Source: Stenotrophomonas daejeonensis (lineage in GTDB: Bacteria > Pseudomonadota > Gammaproteobacteria > Xanthomonadales > Xanthomonadaceae). Taken from it: a stretch of 42,826 nucleotides of DNA. A model generated the notes under the pieces. It saw nothing but the letters and a program-made list of their open reading frames with translations, did not search any database and was not told the DNA's origin. The stretch is taken from NCBI RefSeq assembly GCF_001431505.1, contig NZ_LDJP01000072.1:1-42826 (forward strand), written 5' to 3'. Shown piece by piece: positions 24,839 through 34,348 of the stretch; the first letter of the stretch is position 1, and every line of letters starts with the position of its first letter. Made by a program: the position numbers and the translations under genes.

Positions 24839-25978
24839 TCAGATGGGCGGATGCATCCAAGCGTGGATCGTGTCGACGATCCTGGCGGCGGCAAGACCGT
24901 CACCATAGGGATTGTGTGCCCGTGCCATGACGGTGTAGGCATCGTCATCATCGAGTAATCGCATCGACTCGGCGACGATCCTTCCCCGGTCAGTGCCCAC
25001 CAGTCTCACTGTTCCCGCTTCGACTGCTTCGGGCCTTTCGGTGGTGTCCCGCATGACCAGAACCGGCTTGCCCAGCGAAGGTGCTTCCTCTTGGACACCA
25101 CCTGAATCTGTGATTATCAAGTGGGTGCGGCTCATCAGGTGAACGAAAGGTAGATAGTCCAAAGGTTCGATCAGGTGGACCCGAGGGATGTCGCCAAGCA
25201 ACCGACGCATGGGTTCCTGCACTCTGGGATTCAAATGCACCGGATAGACCACTTGCACGTTGCCGGATGCGGCGATATCGGCAAGGGCGCGAGCGATGTT
25301 TTCCATGCCTGTGCCGAGGTTCTCGCGACGATGCCCGGTCACCAGTACGAGACGATGGCCTGGCTGTAAGAAAGGAAACATCGCATCCAATCTGGATCGC
25401 AGTTCTCCATCCCGTTCGATGCGGGCAACTACTTCCAACAGCGCGTCGATCACCGTATTGCCCGTGACATGAATGTCGCTGGCGGCAATGCCCTCCGTGA
25501 TGAGATTGTCGCGGGCACGAGCCGTGGGGGCGAAGTGCAGCGACGACAGTGGAGCGGTCAGACGGCGATTGGCTTCTTCCGGCCACGGAGCGGTCAGGTC
25601 ACCTGTGCGCAGTCCTGCCTCCACATGCGCCACGGGGATACGGGCATAGAAGGCAGCCAAGGCGGTGGCCAGGGTCGTACTGGTATCGCCATGTACTAAT
25701 ACCAAGTCGGGCTTCCTGCGTGCCAGCACTTCGCTCATCCCGGCAAGGATGCGGGCGAACAAGTCTGGAAGTGTCTGCGATGGAGCCATCAGGTCCAGAT
25801 CCTCGTCCGGGACGAGATGGAACAACTCAAGGACCTGATCAAGCATTTGCCGGTGTTGCGCGGTGACAACTACTTGCGGCGTCAATCCTGGATGGGCTTG
25901 GAGGGCTCGAACTACCGGAGCCATTTTGATGGCTTCCGGCCGCGTGCCGAATACCGCCATGATCTTCTTGCTATCCAT
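24839..25978 (-). CDS. wecB: UDP-N-acetylglucosamine 2-epimerase (non-hydrolysing)
   Basis: The 379-residue enzyme interconverts UDP-GlcNAc and UDP-ManNAc, giving precursor for ManNAc-type residues in the O-chain. It begins [23 protein letters not shown] and contains [20 protein letters not shown] and [27 protein letters not shown], all hallmark segments; length is normal. ATG 25978 has GGAAGG 11 bases upstream; an in-frame ATG at 26005 would start within the etfA terminator and is less likely. It sits downstream of etfBA on the same strand but after their terminator, and converges with the acyltransferase. A wecC dehydrogenase is not seen here. Confidence 0.93.
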   Translation of the reverse strand: MDSKKIMAVFGTRPEAIKMAPVVRALQAHPGLTPQVVVTAQHRQMLDQVLELFHLVPDEDLDLMAPSQTLPDLFARILAGMSEVLARRKPDLVLVHGDTSTTLATALAAFYARIPVAHVEAGLRTGDLTAPWPEEANRRLTAPLSSLHFAPTARARDNLITEGIAASDIHVTGNTVIDALLEVVARIERDGELRSRLDAMFPFLQPGHRLVLVTGHRRENLGTGMENIARALADIAASGNVQVVYPVHLNPRVQEPMRRLLGDIPRVHLIEPLDYLPFVHLMSRTHLIITDSGGVQEEAPSLGKPVLVMRDTTERPEAVEAGTVRLVGTDRGRIVAESMRLLDDDDAYTVMARAHNPYGDGLAAARIVDTIHAWMHPPI

Positions 25979-26006
25979 CGATCTGTCAGCCTTCCGATAC
26001 GCCATG

Positions 26007-26031
26007 AAAAAGGGCCACCGTAGTGGCCCTT
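26007..26031 (-). terminator. Rho-independent terminator of etfBA
   Basis: On the minus strand AAGGGCCAC, loop TACG, GTGGCCCTT forms a perfect 9-bp stem (26031-26010) followed by a run of T (26011-26007). It lies 16 bases beyond the etfA stop and just before the wecB leader. Confidence 0.9.
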
Positions 26032-26046
26032 GCCTCAGTGCATCGA

Positions 26047-26982
26047 TTATAGCGCCGCATCCAACTCAGGCAGGATCGCGAACAAATCCCCCACCAGCCC
26101 GATGTCGGCCACCTCGAAGATCGGCGCGTCGCCGTCCTTGTTGATGGCGACGATGGTGCCGGCGTCCTTGATGCCGGTCAGGTGCTGGATGGCGCCGGAG
26201 ATGCCCACGGCGACGTACAGTTCCGGGGCGATGATCTTGCCGGTCTGGCCGACCTGCATGTCGCTGGGGACGTAGCCGGCATCCACCGCCGCGCGCGAGG
26301 CGCCCACCGCCGCGCCGAGCCTGTCGGCCAGCTTGTAGATGATCTGGAAGTTCTCTTCCGAGCCGACGCCGCGGCCACCGGAAACCACGCGCTTGGCGCT
26401 CTGCAGGTCGGGGCGGTCGCTCTTGCCGGCGGCCAGACCGATGAAGCGGGTGTGCGAAGGCAGTGCGGCATCGATGCTGATCGCCTCGACCGGGGCGTTG
26501 TTGCCCTTGGCCGCTTCCGGCCACGAGGCGGCGCGCACGGTGGCCACGACCACCTGGTCGGCCGGCACTTCGACGGTAACGATGGCGTTGCCGGCGTAGA
26601 TCGGGCGCTTGAAGGTGTGCGGGCCTTCGACGGTCATCAGGTCGGATACCTGGTTGACGCCGAGTAGCGCGGCCACGGCCGGCATCAGGTCCTTGCCGGT
26701 GGTGGTGGACGGGCCGAACACGTGGCTGTAGCCGGCGGTGGCCTTGGCGATCTGCGGGGCCTGCACTTGGGCGATGGCGTGTTCGTTGGCCGGGTTGGCG
26801 AGGGTCAGCACCTTGCCGACGCCGGCGATCTGCGCGGCTTCGGTGGCGACGGCGGTTGGGTCGGCGGCCAGCACCAGCACGTCGATGTCGCCACCGATGG
26901 CGGCGGCGGCCGAGACGGTCTTGGCGACGGCGCTGTTGAGCTTGCCGTCCAGGTGTTCGGCGATGACGAGAATCTTGGCCAT
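26047..26982 (-). CDS. etfA: Electron transfer flavoprotein alpha subunit
   Basis: The 311-residue subunit carries the C-terminal FAD domain ([33 protein letters not shown], then [26 protein letters not shown] and [20 protein letters not shown]). The pair passes electrons from acyl-CoA and other dehydrogenases to ETF:quinone oxidoreductase. The ATG shares one base region with the etfB stop (TAATG), so the two are translationally coupled. It is the conserved right boundary of the LPS locus in Xanthomonadaceae. A terminator follows at 26007-26031. Confidence 0.96.
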   Translation of the reverse strand: MAKILVIAEHLDGKLNSAVAKTVSAAAAIGGDIDVLVLAADPTAVATEAAQIAGVGKVLTLANPANEHAIAQVQAPQIAKATAGYSHVFGPSTTTGKDLMPAVAALLGVNQVSDLMTVEGPHTFKRPIYAGNAIVTVEVPADQVVVATVRAASWPEAAKGNNAPVEAISIDAALPSHTRFIGLAAGKSDRPDLQSAKRVVSGGRGVGSEENFQIIYKLADRLGAAVGASRAAVDAGYVPSDMQVGQTGKIIAPELYVAVGISGAIQHLTGIKDAGTIVAINKDGDAPIFEVADIGLVGDLFAILPELDAAL

Positions 26983-27728
26983 TACAGCAACCCCTTCTGC
27001 TTGAGTGCGGCCACCAGTTCGGCGGCGTCCTTCACCATCACGCCCTTGCTGCGCTTGGCGGGGGCGGCGTAGTGGGTGGTCTTGAACGTGTCGGCGGCCT
27101 CGACGCCCAGGTCGGCCAGCTGCAGGGTCTCGAGCGGCTTGGCCTTGGCCTTCATGATGTCCGGCAGCTTGATGAAGCGCGGTTCGTTCAGGCGCAGGTC
27201 GGTAGTGATGACCGCCGGCAGATCGACTTCCAGCGTTTCCAGGCCGGCGTCGACTTCACGGGTGACCGTGGCCTTGCCGTCTGCAATCTCGACTTTGGAG
27301 GCGAACGTGGCTTGCGGGCGGCCCCACAGCGTGGCCAGCATCTGCCCGGTCTGGTTGGCGTCGTCGTCGATGGCCTGCTTGCCGAGGATCACCAGGTCCG
27401 GCTGTTCCTTCTCCACCAGCTTGAGCAGGGTGCGCGCGGCGGTCAGCGGCTGGATGGCCTGGTCGGTGACCACGTGGATGGCGCGGTTGGCGCCCATGGC
27501 CAGGCCGTTGCGCAGGTGCGCCTGGGCATCGGCCGGGGCGATGGTGGCGACCACGACCTCGGTGGCGATGCCCTTGTCGCGCAGGCGCAGGGCTTCTTCC
27601 AGCGCGATTTCGTCGAACGGATTCGGCGAGAGCTTGACGCCGTCGGTGACCACGCCGGAACCATCCGGCTTGACCTGAATGCGGACGTTGTAGTCCACCA
27701 CGCGCTTGTACGCGACGAGGATTTTCAT
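26982..27728 (-). CDS. etfB: Electron transfer flavoprotein beta subunit
   Basis: The 248-residue subunit starts [23 protein letters not shown] and contains the AMP-binding and recognition loop region ([34 protein letters not shown]) and the [18 protein letters not shown] signature. The ATG at 27728 has AAGGA upstream; the longer open frame upstream is not used. Immediately followed by etfA. It is divergent from rmlB, and the 236-base region between them holds two inverted repeats that may be regulatory. Confidence 0.95.
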   Translation of the reverse strand: MKILVAYKRVVDYNVRIQVKPDGSGVVTDGVKLSPNPFDEIALEEALRLRDKGIATEVVVATIAPADAQAHLRNGLAMGANRAIHVVTDQAIQPLTAARTLLKLVEKEQPDLVILGKQAIDDDANQTGQMLATLWGRPQATFASKVEIADGKATVTREVDAGLETLEVDLPAVITTDLRLNEPRFIKLPDIMKAKAKPLETLQLADLGVEAADTFKTTHYAAPAKRSKGVMVKDAAELVAALKQKGLL

Positions 27729-27806
27729 GTGCTGCGGGATCCTTCGGTTGCTGGGGGCCGGCGCCATGCCGGACGGATGAAAGCCCGATTCTAGCGGGTG
27801 GGGGAT

Positions 27807-27828
27807 TTCCATGCGAACGCGTATGGAA
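27807..27828. promoter_or_regulatory. Inverted repeat between etfB and rmlB, possible operator
   Basis: A 22-bp near-palindrome with TTCCAT and ATGGAA arms (27807-27812 and 27823-27828) and one mismatch pair further in. Its place in the divergent region is consistent with a regulator site; no binding protein is identified. Confidence 0.4.
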
Positions 27829-27882
27829 GCCTGTGCATTCACCGGCGCGGCCCGCCCGGCATCGGCCACGGCGGGGCGAATG

Positions 27883-27920
27883 CCGCAGCCTGTATCCTTG
27901 CGGCCTGAAACAGGCTGCGG
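27883..27920 (+). promoter_or_regulatory. Perfect 11-bp hairpin in the rmlB leader
   Basis: CCGCAGCCTGT (27883-27893) pairs exactly with ACAGGCTGCGG (27910-27920) across a 16-base loop. It ends 44 bases before the rmlB ATG and leaves the ribosome site GGAG free. It may be part of the transcript leader, or a DNA site. Confidence 0.45.
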
Positions 27921-27964
27921 ATCGACGGAAACCGGGCACAGTGAATGAAAACGGAGAACGGGCA

Positions 27965-29020
27965 ATGCCCACGTGGCTGGTGACCGGTGGCGCCGGTTTC
28001 ATCGGCGGCAATTTCGTGCTGGAGGCGGTGGCCCGCGGCATCAGGGTCGTCAACCTCGATGCCCTGACCTATGCCGGCAACCTGCGCACGCTGGCGGCGC
28101 TGGAAGGCAACCCGGGCCACGTGTTCGTGCAGGGTGACATCGGCGACCGCCAACTGGTGGCCCGCCTGCTGGCCGAACACCGGCCCGATGCGGTGCTGAA
28201 CTTCGCCGCCGAGAGCCACGTGGACCGTTCCATCGACGGCCCCGCCGCCTTCATCCAGACCAACGTGGTCGGCACCCTGGCGTTGCTGGAAGCCGTGCGC
28301 GATTACTGGAAGGCGTTGCCGGCCGGCAACGGCGCGGCGTTCCGCTTCCTGCACGTCTCCACCGACGAGGTGTACGGTAGCTTGGGCGAGACCGGCAGGT
28401 TCACCGAGACGACGCCCTATGCGCCCAATTCGCCGTATTCGGCATCGAAGGCGGCCTCGGACCATCTGGTGCGCGCGTTCCACCACACCTATGGCCTGCC
28501 GGTGCTGACCACCAACTGCTCGAACAACTACGGCCCGTACCATTTCCCGGAGAAGCTCGTTCCGCTGGTGATCGCCAAGGCGTTGGCCGGCGAGCCGCTG
28601 CCGGTGTACGGCGATGGCAGGCAGGTGCGCGACTGGCTGTTCGTGGCCGACCACTGCGAGGCGATCCGCACCGTGCTGGCCAGGGGCCGGGTGGGCGAAA
28701 CCTACAACGTCGGCGGCAATTCGGAGAAGCAGAACATAGAAGTGGTGCAGGCGATCTGCGAACTGCTCGACGCGCGCCGGCCGCGTGTGGACGGCCAGTC
28801 GCGCAGCAGCCAGATCACCTTCGTCGCCGACCGTCCCGGCCACGACCGCCGCTACGCCATCGATGCGTCCAAGCTGAAGAACGAGCTGGGCTGGGAGCCG
28901 AAGCACAGCTTCGAGCAGGGCATCGCCTTTACCGTCGATTGGTATCTGGACAATCAGGAATGGGTGAACGGCGTGCTCGACGGCAGTTATCGCCTGCAAC
29001 GCATCGGCACCGCGGCTTGA
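27965..29020 (+). CDS. rmlB: dTDP-D-glucose 4,6-dehydratase
   Basis: The 351-residue extended SDR enzyme performs the second step of dTDP-L-rhamnose synthesis. It has the NAD motif [16 protein letters not shown] with the catalytic Asp-Glu pair, and [10 protein letters not shown] (Tyr-X3-Lys). The ATG at 27965 is preceded by GGAG at 9-12 bases. It begins the rmlBACD operon, with genes spaced by 11 bases or overlapping. Confidence 0.96.
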   Translation: MPTWLVTGGAGFIGGNFVLEAVARGIRVVNLDALTYAGNLRTLAALEGNPGHVFVQGDIGDRQLVARLLAEHRPDAVLNFAAESHVDRSIDGPAAFIQTNVVGTLALLEAVRDYWKALPAGNGAAFRFLHVSTDEVYGSLGETGRFTETTPYAPNSPYSASKAASDHLVRAFHHTYGLPVLTTNCSNNYGPYHFPEKLVPLVIAKALAGEPLPVYGDGRQVRDWLFVADHCEAIRTVLARGRVGETYNVGGNSEKQNIEVVQAICELLDARRPRVDGQSRSSQITFVADRPGHDRRYAIDASKLKNELGWEPKHSFEQGIAFTVDWYLDNQEWVNGVLDGSYRLQRIGTAA

Positions 29021-29031
29021 GGATGGATGAC

Positions 29032-29919
29032 ATGACCCAACGCAAGGGCATCATCCTCGCCGGTGGCTCCGGCACCCGGCTGTACCCGATCACCAAGGGC
29101 GTCAGCAAGCAGCTGCTGCCGGTGTACGACAAGCCGATGATCTACTACCCCTTGAGCGTGCTGATGATGGCTGGCATCCGCGAGGTGCTTATCATCAACA
29201 CGCCGCACGAGCAGGCGCTGTTCCAGGCGCTGCTGGGCGACGGTTCGCAGTGGGGCATGGACATCCGCTACGCCGTGCAGCCCAGCCCTGATGGCTTGGC
29301 CCAGGCCTACCTGATCGGTCGCGAGTTCGTCGCCGGCAAGCCCAGCTGCCTGGTGCTGGGCGACAACATCTTCCACGGCCACGGCCTGCGCCAGTTGCTG
29401 CGCAATGCCGGTGCGCGCACGCAGGGCGCCACCGTGTTCGGCTATTGGGTCAACGACCCCGAGCGCTATGGCGTGGCCGAATTCGATGCCGCCGGCAAGG
29501 TCGTGGGCATCGAGGAAAAGCCCGCGCGGCCGCGCTCGAACTACGCCGTGACCGGCCTGTATTTCTACGACGGCAACGCCAGCGACCATGCCGCCGAACT
29601 GCGGCCCTCGCCGCGCGGTGAACTGGAAATCACCGATCTGAACAAGCGCTACCTCGACGCCGGTGCGCTGTACCTGGAGCAGCTCGGCCGTGGCTACGCG
29701 TGGCTGGACACCGGTACCCACGCCTCGCTGCTGGAAGCCTCCAATTTCATCGAGACCATCCAGACCCGGCAGGGCCTGCAGGTCTGCTGTCCGGAGGAAA
29801 TCGCCTATGGCCAGGGCTGGATCAGCGACGCGGAGCTGGAAGCGCTGGCCGCGCCATTGCTGAAGAACGGTTATGGCCAGTACCTGCACACGCTGCTGCA
29901 ACGTGGAATAGTGCCGTGA
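29032..29919 (+). CDS. rmlA: Glucose-1-phosphate thymidylyltransferase
   Basis: The 295-residue enzyme makes dTDP-glucose. It begins [23 protein letters not shown] with the nucleotidyltransferase signature, [27 protein letters not shown] and [17 protein letters not shown] 29032 has GAGG 9 bases upstream; ATG 29023 also lies in frame. The stop overlaps the rmlC GTG. Confidence 0.96.
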   Translation: MTQRKGIILAGGSGTRLYPITKGVSKQLLPVYDKPMIYYPLSVLMMAGIREVLIINTPHEQALFQALLGDGSQWGMDIRYAVQPSPDGLAQAYLIGREFVAGKPSCLVLGDNIFHGHGLRQLLRNAGARTQGATVFGYWVNDPERYGVAEFDAAGKVVGIEEKPARPRSNYAVTGLYFYDGNASDHAAELRPSPRGELEITDLNKRYLDAGALYLEQLGRGYAWLDTGTHASLLEASNFIETIQTRQGLQVCCPEEIAYGQGWISDAELEALAAPLLKNGYGQYLHTLLQRGIVP

Positions 29920-30473
29920 AAGTGATCGAAACCTCCCTGCCGGGCTGCAGGGCGATCGAGCCGGCGGTATTCGGCGATGCGCGCGGCGTGTTCTTCGAAA
30001 CATGGAACGCCGAGCGTTTCGCCGAACATGGCCTGCCGACGCAGTTCGTGCAGAGCAACGTCTCCACCTCGGTCAAGGGCGTGCTGCGCGGCCTGCATTA
30101 CCAGTGGCCGCGGCCGCAGGGCAAGCTGGTCAGCGTGCTCGAAGGCGAGGTGTATGACGTGGCGGTGGATATTCGCCGAGGTTCGCCGACCTTCGGCAGG
30201 TGGGAGGCGGTGATCCTCAGTGCCGAAAACCGTCGCCAGTTCTGGATACCGGAGGGTTTCGCCCACGGCTTCGCGGTGCTGTCCGAGCGCGCGGTGTTCA
30301 GCTACCTGTGCACCGACGTGTACGTGAAGGAAGCCGATGCCGGCGTGCGCTGGAACGATGCCGACATCGCCGTGGACTGGCCGCTCAGCGCGCCGGTGCT
30401 TTCGGCCAAGGACGAAAAAGCGCCGTTCCTTGGCGACATTGCGGAAGACCGCCTGCCGGTTTACCGGCCATGA
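29916..30473 (+). CDS. rmlC: dTDP-4-dehydrorhamnose 3,5-epimerase
   Basis: The 185-residue cupin epimerase shows [33 protein letters not shown] with the catalytic His, and [23 protein letters not shown]. The GTG at 29916 overlaps the rmlA stop by 4 bases, indicating coupling. The rmlD ATG overlaps its own stop. Confidence 0.95.
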   Translation: MKVIETSLPGCRAIEPAVFGDARGVFFETWNAERFAEHGLPTQFVQSNVSTSVKGVLRGLHYQWPRPQGKLVSVLEGEVYDVAVDIRRGSPTFGRWEAVILSAENRRQFWIPEGFAHGFAVLSERAVFSYLCTDVYVKEADAGVRWNDADIAVDWPLSAPVLSAKDEKAPFLGDIAEDRLPVYRP

Positions 30474-31369
30474 CCGTGCTGGTGTTCGGCGGCAACGGTC
30501 AGGTCGGGCAGGAACTGCTGCGCGCGCTGGCGCCGCTGGGCGAGGTGATTGCGACGACCCGTAGCGGTGCATTGCCCGATGGCAGTGCCTGTGAAGTGGC
30601 CGATTTCGACCAGCCCGGCAGCTTGCCGGCGTTGCTGGATCGGCTGCGGCCCTCGCGGGTGGTCAATGCCGCCGCCTGCACCGCGGTGGATCGCGCCGAG
30701 CAGGAGCCGGAAGCGGCATACCGCGCCAATGCGCAGGCACCGGGCGTGATCGCGCGCTGGTGCGCGGCGCGCGGCGCGCCGCTGGTGCACTACTCGACCG
30801 ATTACGTGTTCGATGGGCGGGGAACGCGCCCCTATCTGCCCGGTGATGCAACCGCGCCGCTGGGCGTCTACGGCCGCAGCAAACGCGACGGCGAGGAGGC
30901 AGTGCGCGTGGCCGGTGGCCGCCACCTGATCTTCCGCACCGCGTGGGTCCATGCCGCGCATGGCCACAATTTCCTGCGGACCATGCTGCGGCTGGGCGCC
31001 GAGCGCGATGAACTGCGGGTGGTCGCCGACCAGATCGGCACGCCGACGCCGGCGGCGCTGATCGCCGATGCCACCGCGCGGGCATTGCGGCATCCGGGTG
31101 GGTTGTCCGGCACCTGGCACCTGACTGCCTCCGGGCAAACCAGTTGGCATGGTTTCGCCGAAGAAATCTTCAGGCAGGCATTGGCTGCCGGCATGATCGA
31201 ACGCGCGCCGCGGGTGACGCCGATCACCACGGCGGAGTACCCGACGCCAGTGCGGCGCCCGGCGTATTCGCGCCTTGATACCTCGTCGCTGGAAACCGAT
31301 TTCGGTATCGAACTACCGGATTGGCGCGACGGCGTGGGCAAGGTGCTGCGCGAGTTGGCGCAGCGCTGA
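30470..31369 (+). CDS. rmlD: dTDP-4-dehydrorhamnose reductase
   Basis: The 299-residue SDR enzyme completes dTDP-L-rhamnose. It has [20 protein letters not shown], the NAAACTAVDRAE segment, YSTDYVFDG and YGRSKRDGE (Tyr-X3-Lys). It overlaps rmlC by 4 bases. The four genes suffice for dTDP-L-rhamnose from glucose-1-phosphate. The operon ends in the repeat region at 31384-31561, converging with xanB. Confidence 0.95.
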   Translation: MTVLVFGGNGQVGQELLRALAPLGEVIATTRSGALPDGSACEVADFDQPGSLPALLDRLRPSRVVNAAACTAVDRAEQEPEAAYRANAQAPGVIARWCAARGAPLVHYSTDYVFDGRGTRPYLPGDATAPLGVYGRSKRDGEEAVRVAGGRHLIFRTAWVHAAHGHNFLRTMLRLGAERDELRVVADQIGTPTPAALIADATARALRHPGGLSGTWHLTASGQTSWHGFAEEIFRQALAAGMIERAPRVTPITTAEYPTPVRRPAYSRLDTSSLETDFGIELPDWRDGVGKVLRELAQR

Positions 31370-31383
31370 ATCGAAAGGGTGAC

Positions 31384-31453
31384 GTAGATGCGGGGCTTGC
31401 CCCGCATGGGGCATTCTCGATACAGCTTCATGCGGGGCAAGCCCCGCATCTAC
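31384..31453. repeat. SMAG/REP-like dimer, complete, in inverted orientation
   Basis: Two 24-base units face each other: GTAGATGCGGGGCTTGCCCC-type at 31384-31407 and its exact inverse at 31430-31453, separated by 22 bases. Each unit is a hairpin with stem ATGCGGGG/CCCCGCAT and a GTAG end. Sitting between two convergent genes, it may act as terminator or mRNA stabiliser. Confidence 0.85.
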
Positions 31454-31479
31454 CAGAAAAACGGCATCGGCGAGTGGCA

Positions 31480-31561
31480 CCCGACAGTTGGTCGGGCAAT
31501 GGCGCGGCAGCGCCGTGGGGCATTCATGCGGTCGATGGGACAGTGCCGGCCAACGGCCGGC
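31480..31561. terminator. Hairpins between convergent rmlD and xanB
   Basis: Stems CCCGAC/GTCGGG (31480-31485, 31491-31496), GGCGC/GCGCC around 31501-31514, and GCCGGCC/GGCCGGC (31545-31551, 31555-31561). They lack T-tracts; termination of either gene is plausible but not shown. Confidence 0.4.
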
Positions 31562-31585
31562 CCCCACCGGAGATCGCTGCTGTGC

Positions 31586-32989
31586 TCAGCTGCGCCCGTA
31601 GGTGTCCTCGAAACGCACGATGTCGTCCTCGCCCAGATAGCTGCCGGACTGCACCTCGATCAGTTCCAGCGGCAGCTTGCCGGGGTTGCGCAGGCGGTGG
31701 GTGACGCCGAGCGGGATGTAGGTGCTCTGGTTCTCGCCCAGCAGCAGCACCTCGTCGCCGCGGGTGACCTCGGCGGTGCCGCTGACCACCACCCAATGCT
31801 CGGCGCGGTGGTGGTGCATCTGCAGGCTCAGCGTGCCGCCGGGCTTCACGGTGATGCGCTTGACCTGGAAGCGCGCGCCGTTGTCGATCGAATCGTAGGC
31901 GCCCCACGGGCGATAGACCTTGCGATGCCAGCTGGCCTCGCTGCGGCCCTCGGCCTTGAGCCGCGCCACCACGTCCTTGACCTCCTGCATGCGGTCGGCC
32001 TTGCCGACCAGCACCGCATCGTCGGTCTGCACCACGATGACGTCGTCCAGCCCGACCAGCGCCACCAGCTTCTCGCCATAGGCGTAGGTGTTGCGGCAGT
32101 CGATGGCGATCACGTCGCCGCGATGGGCGTTGCCGTGGCTGTCCTGGGTGGAAACATCACGCAGCGCGGTCCACGAGCCGACGTCGTTCCAGCCTGCGTC
32201 CAGCGCCACCACCACCGCGTCGGCGGTCTTTTCCATCACCGCGTAGTCGATGGAGTCGGACGGCACCGCGGCGAATGCCGCGGCATCGAGCCGGGTGAAG
32301 TCGGCATCGCGGCGTGCGCCCTGCCAGGCGCCGCGGCAGGCCTCAAGCATGGCCGGGTTGAAGCGCGCCAGCTCGTCCAGGTAGCGCGAGGCGCGCAGCA
32401 GGAACATGCCGCTGTTCCACAGGTAGTGGCCGCTGGCGACGTAATCGGTGGCGGTGGCCAGGTCGGGCTTCTCGACGAAACGCTCGACCGCGCGCGCGCC
32501 ATTGCCGGGTGCGGCCTTGATGTAGCCGTAGCCGGTTTCCGGGCCGCTCGGCACGATGCCGAAGGTCACCAGCTTGCCGGCTTCGGCCGCGGCCGCGGCC
32601 AGCCGCACCGCGGCATGGAAGGCGGCCTCGTCGGCGATCACGTGGTCCGAGGGCAGCACCAGCAGCAGCGGGTCCTCGTCGTTGCCGGTGGCTTCCAGTG
32701 CGGCCACGGCGATGGCCGGTGCGGTGTTGCGGCCGACCGGCTCAAGGATGATCGCCTGCGGCTGCGCGCCGACCTGTTGCAGCTGTTCGGCGGCGACGAA
32801 GCGGTGCGCCTCGTTGGCGATCACCAGCGGCCCGTGCGCGGCGATGGCGGCCACGCGCTGCCAGGTGGCCTGCAGCATGGTCGCCGTGCCGGCCAGCGGC
32901 AGGAACTGCTTGGGGTAGGCCTCGCGCGAGAGCGGCCACAGGCGGGTGCCGGAGCCACCGGACAGGATGACGGGAGTGATGGCGTTCAT
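31586..32989 (-). CDS. xanB: Bifunctional mannose-1-phosphate guanylyltransferase / mannose-6-phosphate isomerase
   Basis: The 467-residue protein has an N-terminal GDP-mannose pyrophosphorylase domain ([29 protein letters not shown], then [10 protein letters not shown]) and a C-terminal cupin isomerase domain (about 350-467; [42 protein letters not shown]). It makes mannose-6-phosphate and GDP-mannose, needed for xanthan-like EPS and LPS. Its start is 9 bases after the xanA stop. Confidence 0.96.
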   Translation of the reverse strand: MNAITPVILSGGSGTRLWPLSREAYPKQFLPLAGTATMLQATWQRVAAIAAHGPLVIANEAHRFVAAEQLQQVGAQPQAIILEPVGRNTAPAIAVAALEATGNDEDPLLLVLPSDHVIADEAAFHAAVRLAAAAAEAGKLVTFGIVPSGPETGYGYIKAAPGNGARAVERFVEKPDLATATDYVASGHYLWNSGMFLLRASRYLDELARFNPAMLEACRGAWQGARRDADFTRLDAAAFAAVPSDSIDYAVMEKTADAVVVALDAGWNDVGSWTALRDVSTQDSHGNAHRGDVIAIDCRNTYAYGEKLVALVGLDDVIVVQTDDAVLVGKADRMQEVKDVVARLKAEGRSEASWHRKVYRPWGAYDSIDNGARFQVKRITVKPGGTLSLQMHHHRAEHWVVVSGTAEVTRGDEVLLLGENQSTYIPLGVTHRLRNPGKLPLELIEVQSGSYLGEDDIVRFEDTYGRS

Positions 32990-32998
32990 GGCAGGGCC

Positions 32999-34345
32999 TC
33001 AGGCCGAAAGCAGGGTGGAGATTTCGTCGGTGCGCGCGCGCATCAGCGCGGCGTCGCCGCGCGCTTCGACGTTCAGCCGCAGCAGCGGCTCGGTGTTGGA
33101 GCTGCGCAGGTTGAAGCGCCAGTCGCCGAAGTCGGCACTGATGCCGTCGGTGTGGTCGAGTACCGGCGATTGCGCGGCGAAGTGCCGCATCACCCGTTCG
33201 ACGGCGGCGGTGGCGTCGGCGACCTTGAAGTTGATCTCGCCGCTGCACGGGTAGGCGGCCATGCGGTCCTCCACCCAGTCGGCCAGCGAGCGGCCCGATT
33301 CGCTGACCAGCGCGGCGATCAGCAGCCACGGGATCATCCCCGAATCGGCATAGGCGAACTCGCGGAAATAATGGTGGGCGCTCATTTCGCCGCCGTAGAC
33401 CGCGTTATCGGCGCGCATCTTCTCCTTGATGAAGGCATGCCCGCTCTTGCACAGCACCGGCACGCCGCCGGCCGCCTCGACCATCTCCACCGTGTTCCAC
33501 ACCAGCCGCGGGTCGTGCACCACCTTGCCGCCCGGATTGCGCGCCAGGATCGCCTGCGCCAGCAGGCCGACCAGGTAATAGCCCTCGATGAAGCGGCCGT
33601 TGTGGTCGAAGAAGAAGCAGCGGTCGAAGTCGCCGTCCCAGGCGATGCCGAAATCGGCGCCGTGCGCGCGCACCGCCTCGGCGGTGGCGGCGCGGTTCTC
33701 CGGCAGCAGCGGGTTGGGGATGCCGTTGGGGAAGCTGCCGTCCGGCTCGTGGCAGATGCGCACGAATTCAAACGGCAGATGCGGCGCGAGCAGGTCGATG
33801 ATCGCCCCGGCGCCGCCGTTGCCGGCGTTGACCACCAGCTTCAGCGGCTTGAGTTTGCCTGCATCGACGTAGGACAGCAGGTGCGCGATGTAGGCGCTCT
33901 TGTCGTGCCGTTCGACCTGCCCGGCATGCGGCGCGGTGGCTGGTGATTCATCGGCGGCCACCGCATCGGAAATGGCGAACAGGCCGGTATCCGAGCTGAT
34001 CGGCCGCGCCTGCTCCTTGACCAGCTTCATGCCGTTGTAGTCCATCGGGTTGTGGCTGGCGGTGACCATCACCCCGCCGGCTGCGCCGAGGTGGTCGGTC
34101 TGGAAATAGACCTCCTCGGTGCCGCACAGGCCAATGTCGACCACCTCTCGGCCCTCGCCGCGCAGCCCGGCAGCCAGCGCTTCCTGCAGGCCGGGGCTGG
34201 TCAGGCGCACGTCGTGGCCCAGCACCACCGCGCCTTCGCCCAGCCGCGCCGCCAGCGCCTTGCCGATCTTTCTTGCGAGGTCCTCGTTGAGTTCCCCGGG
34301 CACGCGGCCGCGGATGTCGTAGGCCTTGAATGCGGGAAGCGGCAT
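32999..34345 (-). CDS. xanA: Phosphoglucomutase/phosphomannomutase
   Basis: The 448-residue alpha-D-phosphohexomutase has the active Ser97 in TASHNPMDYNG, the metal loop WDGDFDRCFFFDHNG, the GEMSAHHYF sugar loop and the RSSNTEPLLRLNVE phosphate site. It interconverts mannose-6-P/mannose-1-P and glucose-6-P/glucose-1-P and so feeds xanB and rmlA. AAGGAGTAATCC precedes the ATG. It follows the GT4 gene by 3 bases. Confidence 0.96.
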   Translation of the reverse strand: MPLPAFKAYDIRGRVPGELNEDLARKIGKALAARLGEGAVVLGHDVRLTSPGLQEALAAGLRGEGREVVDIGLCGTEEVYFQTDHLGAAGGVMVTASHNPMDYNGMKLVKEQARPISSDTGLFAISDAVAADESPATAPHAGQVERHDKSAYIAHLLSYVDAGKLKPLKLVVNAGNGGAGAIIDLLAPHLPFEFVRICHEPDGSFPNGIPNPLLPENRAATAEAVRAHGADFGIAWDGDFDRCFFFDHNGRFIEGYYLVGLLAQAILARNPGGKVVHDPRLVWNTVEMVEAAGGVPVLCKSGHAFIKEKMRADNAVYGGEMSAHHYFREFAYADSGMIPWLLIAALVSESGRSLADWVEDRMAAYPCSGEINFKVADATAAVERVMRHFAAQSPVLDHTDGISADFGDWRFNLRSSNTEPLLRLNVEARGDAALMRARTDEISTLLSA

Positions 34346-34348
34346 GGA

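Noticed and set aside
3823..25978. Wzx/Wzy-dependent O-antigen assembly
   Set aside because: No flippase or polymerase with 10-12 membrane segments is seen; an ABC exporter pair is present instead. One could still exist elsewhere.
27833..27964. Longer rmlB start at 27833
   Set aside because: The extension crosses the 11-bp hairpin and reads as Arg/Pro-rich nonsense; ATG 27965 has GGAG and the proper Rossmann start.
31388..33946. Plus-strand open frame of 852 codons opposite xanB and xanA
   Set aside because: It is the complement of two convincing enzymes and starts in the SMAG repeat; its composition is His/Gly/Val-rich with no domain.
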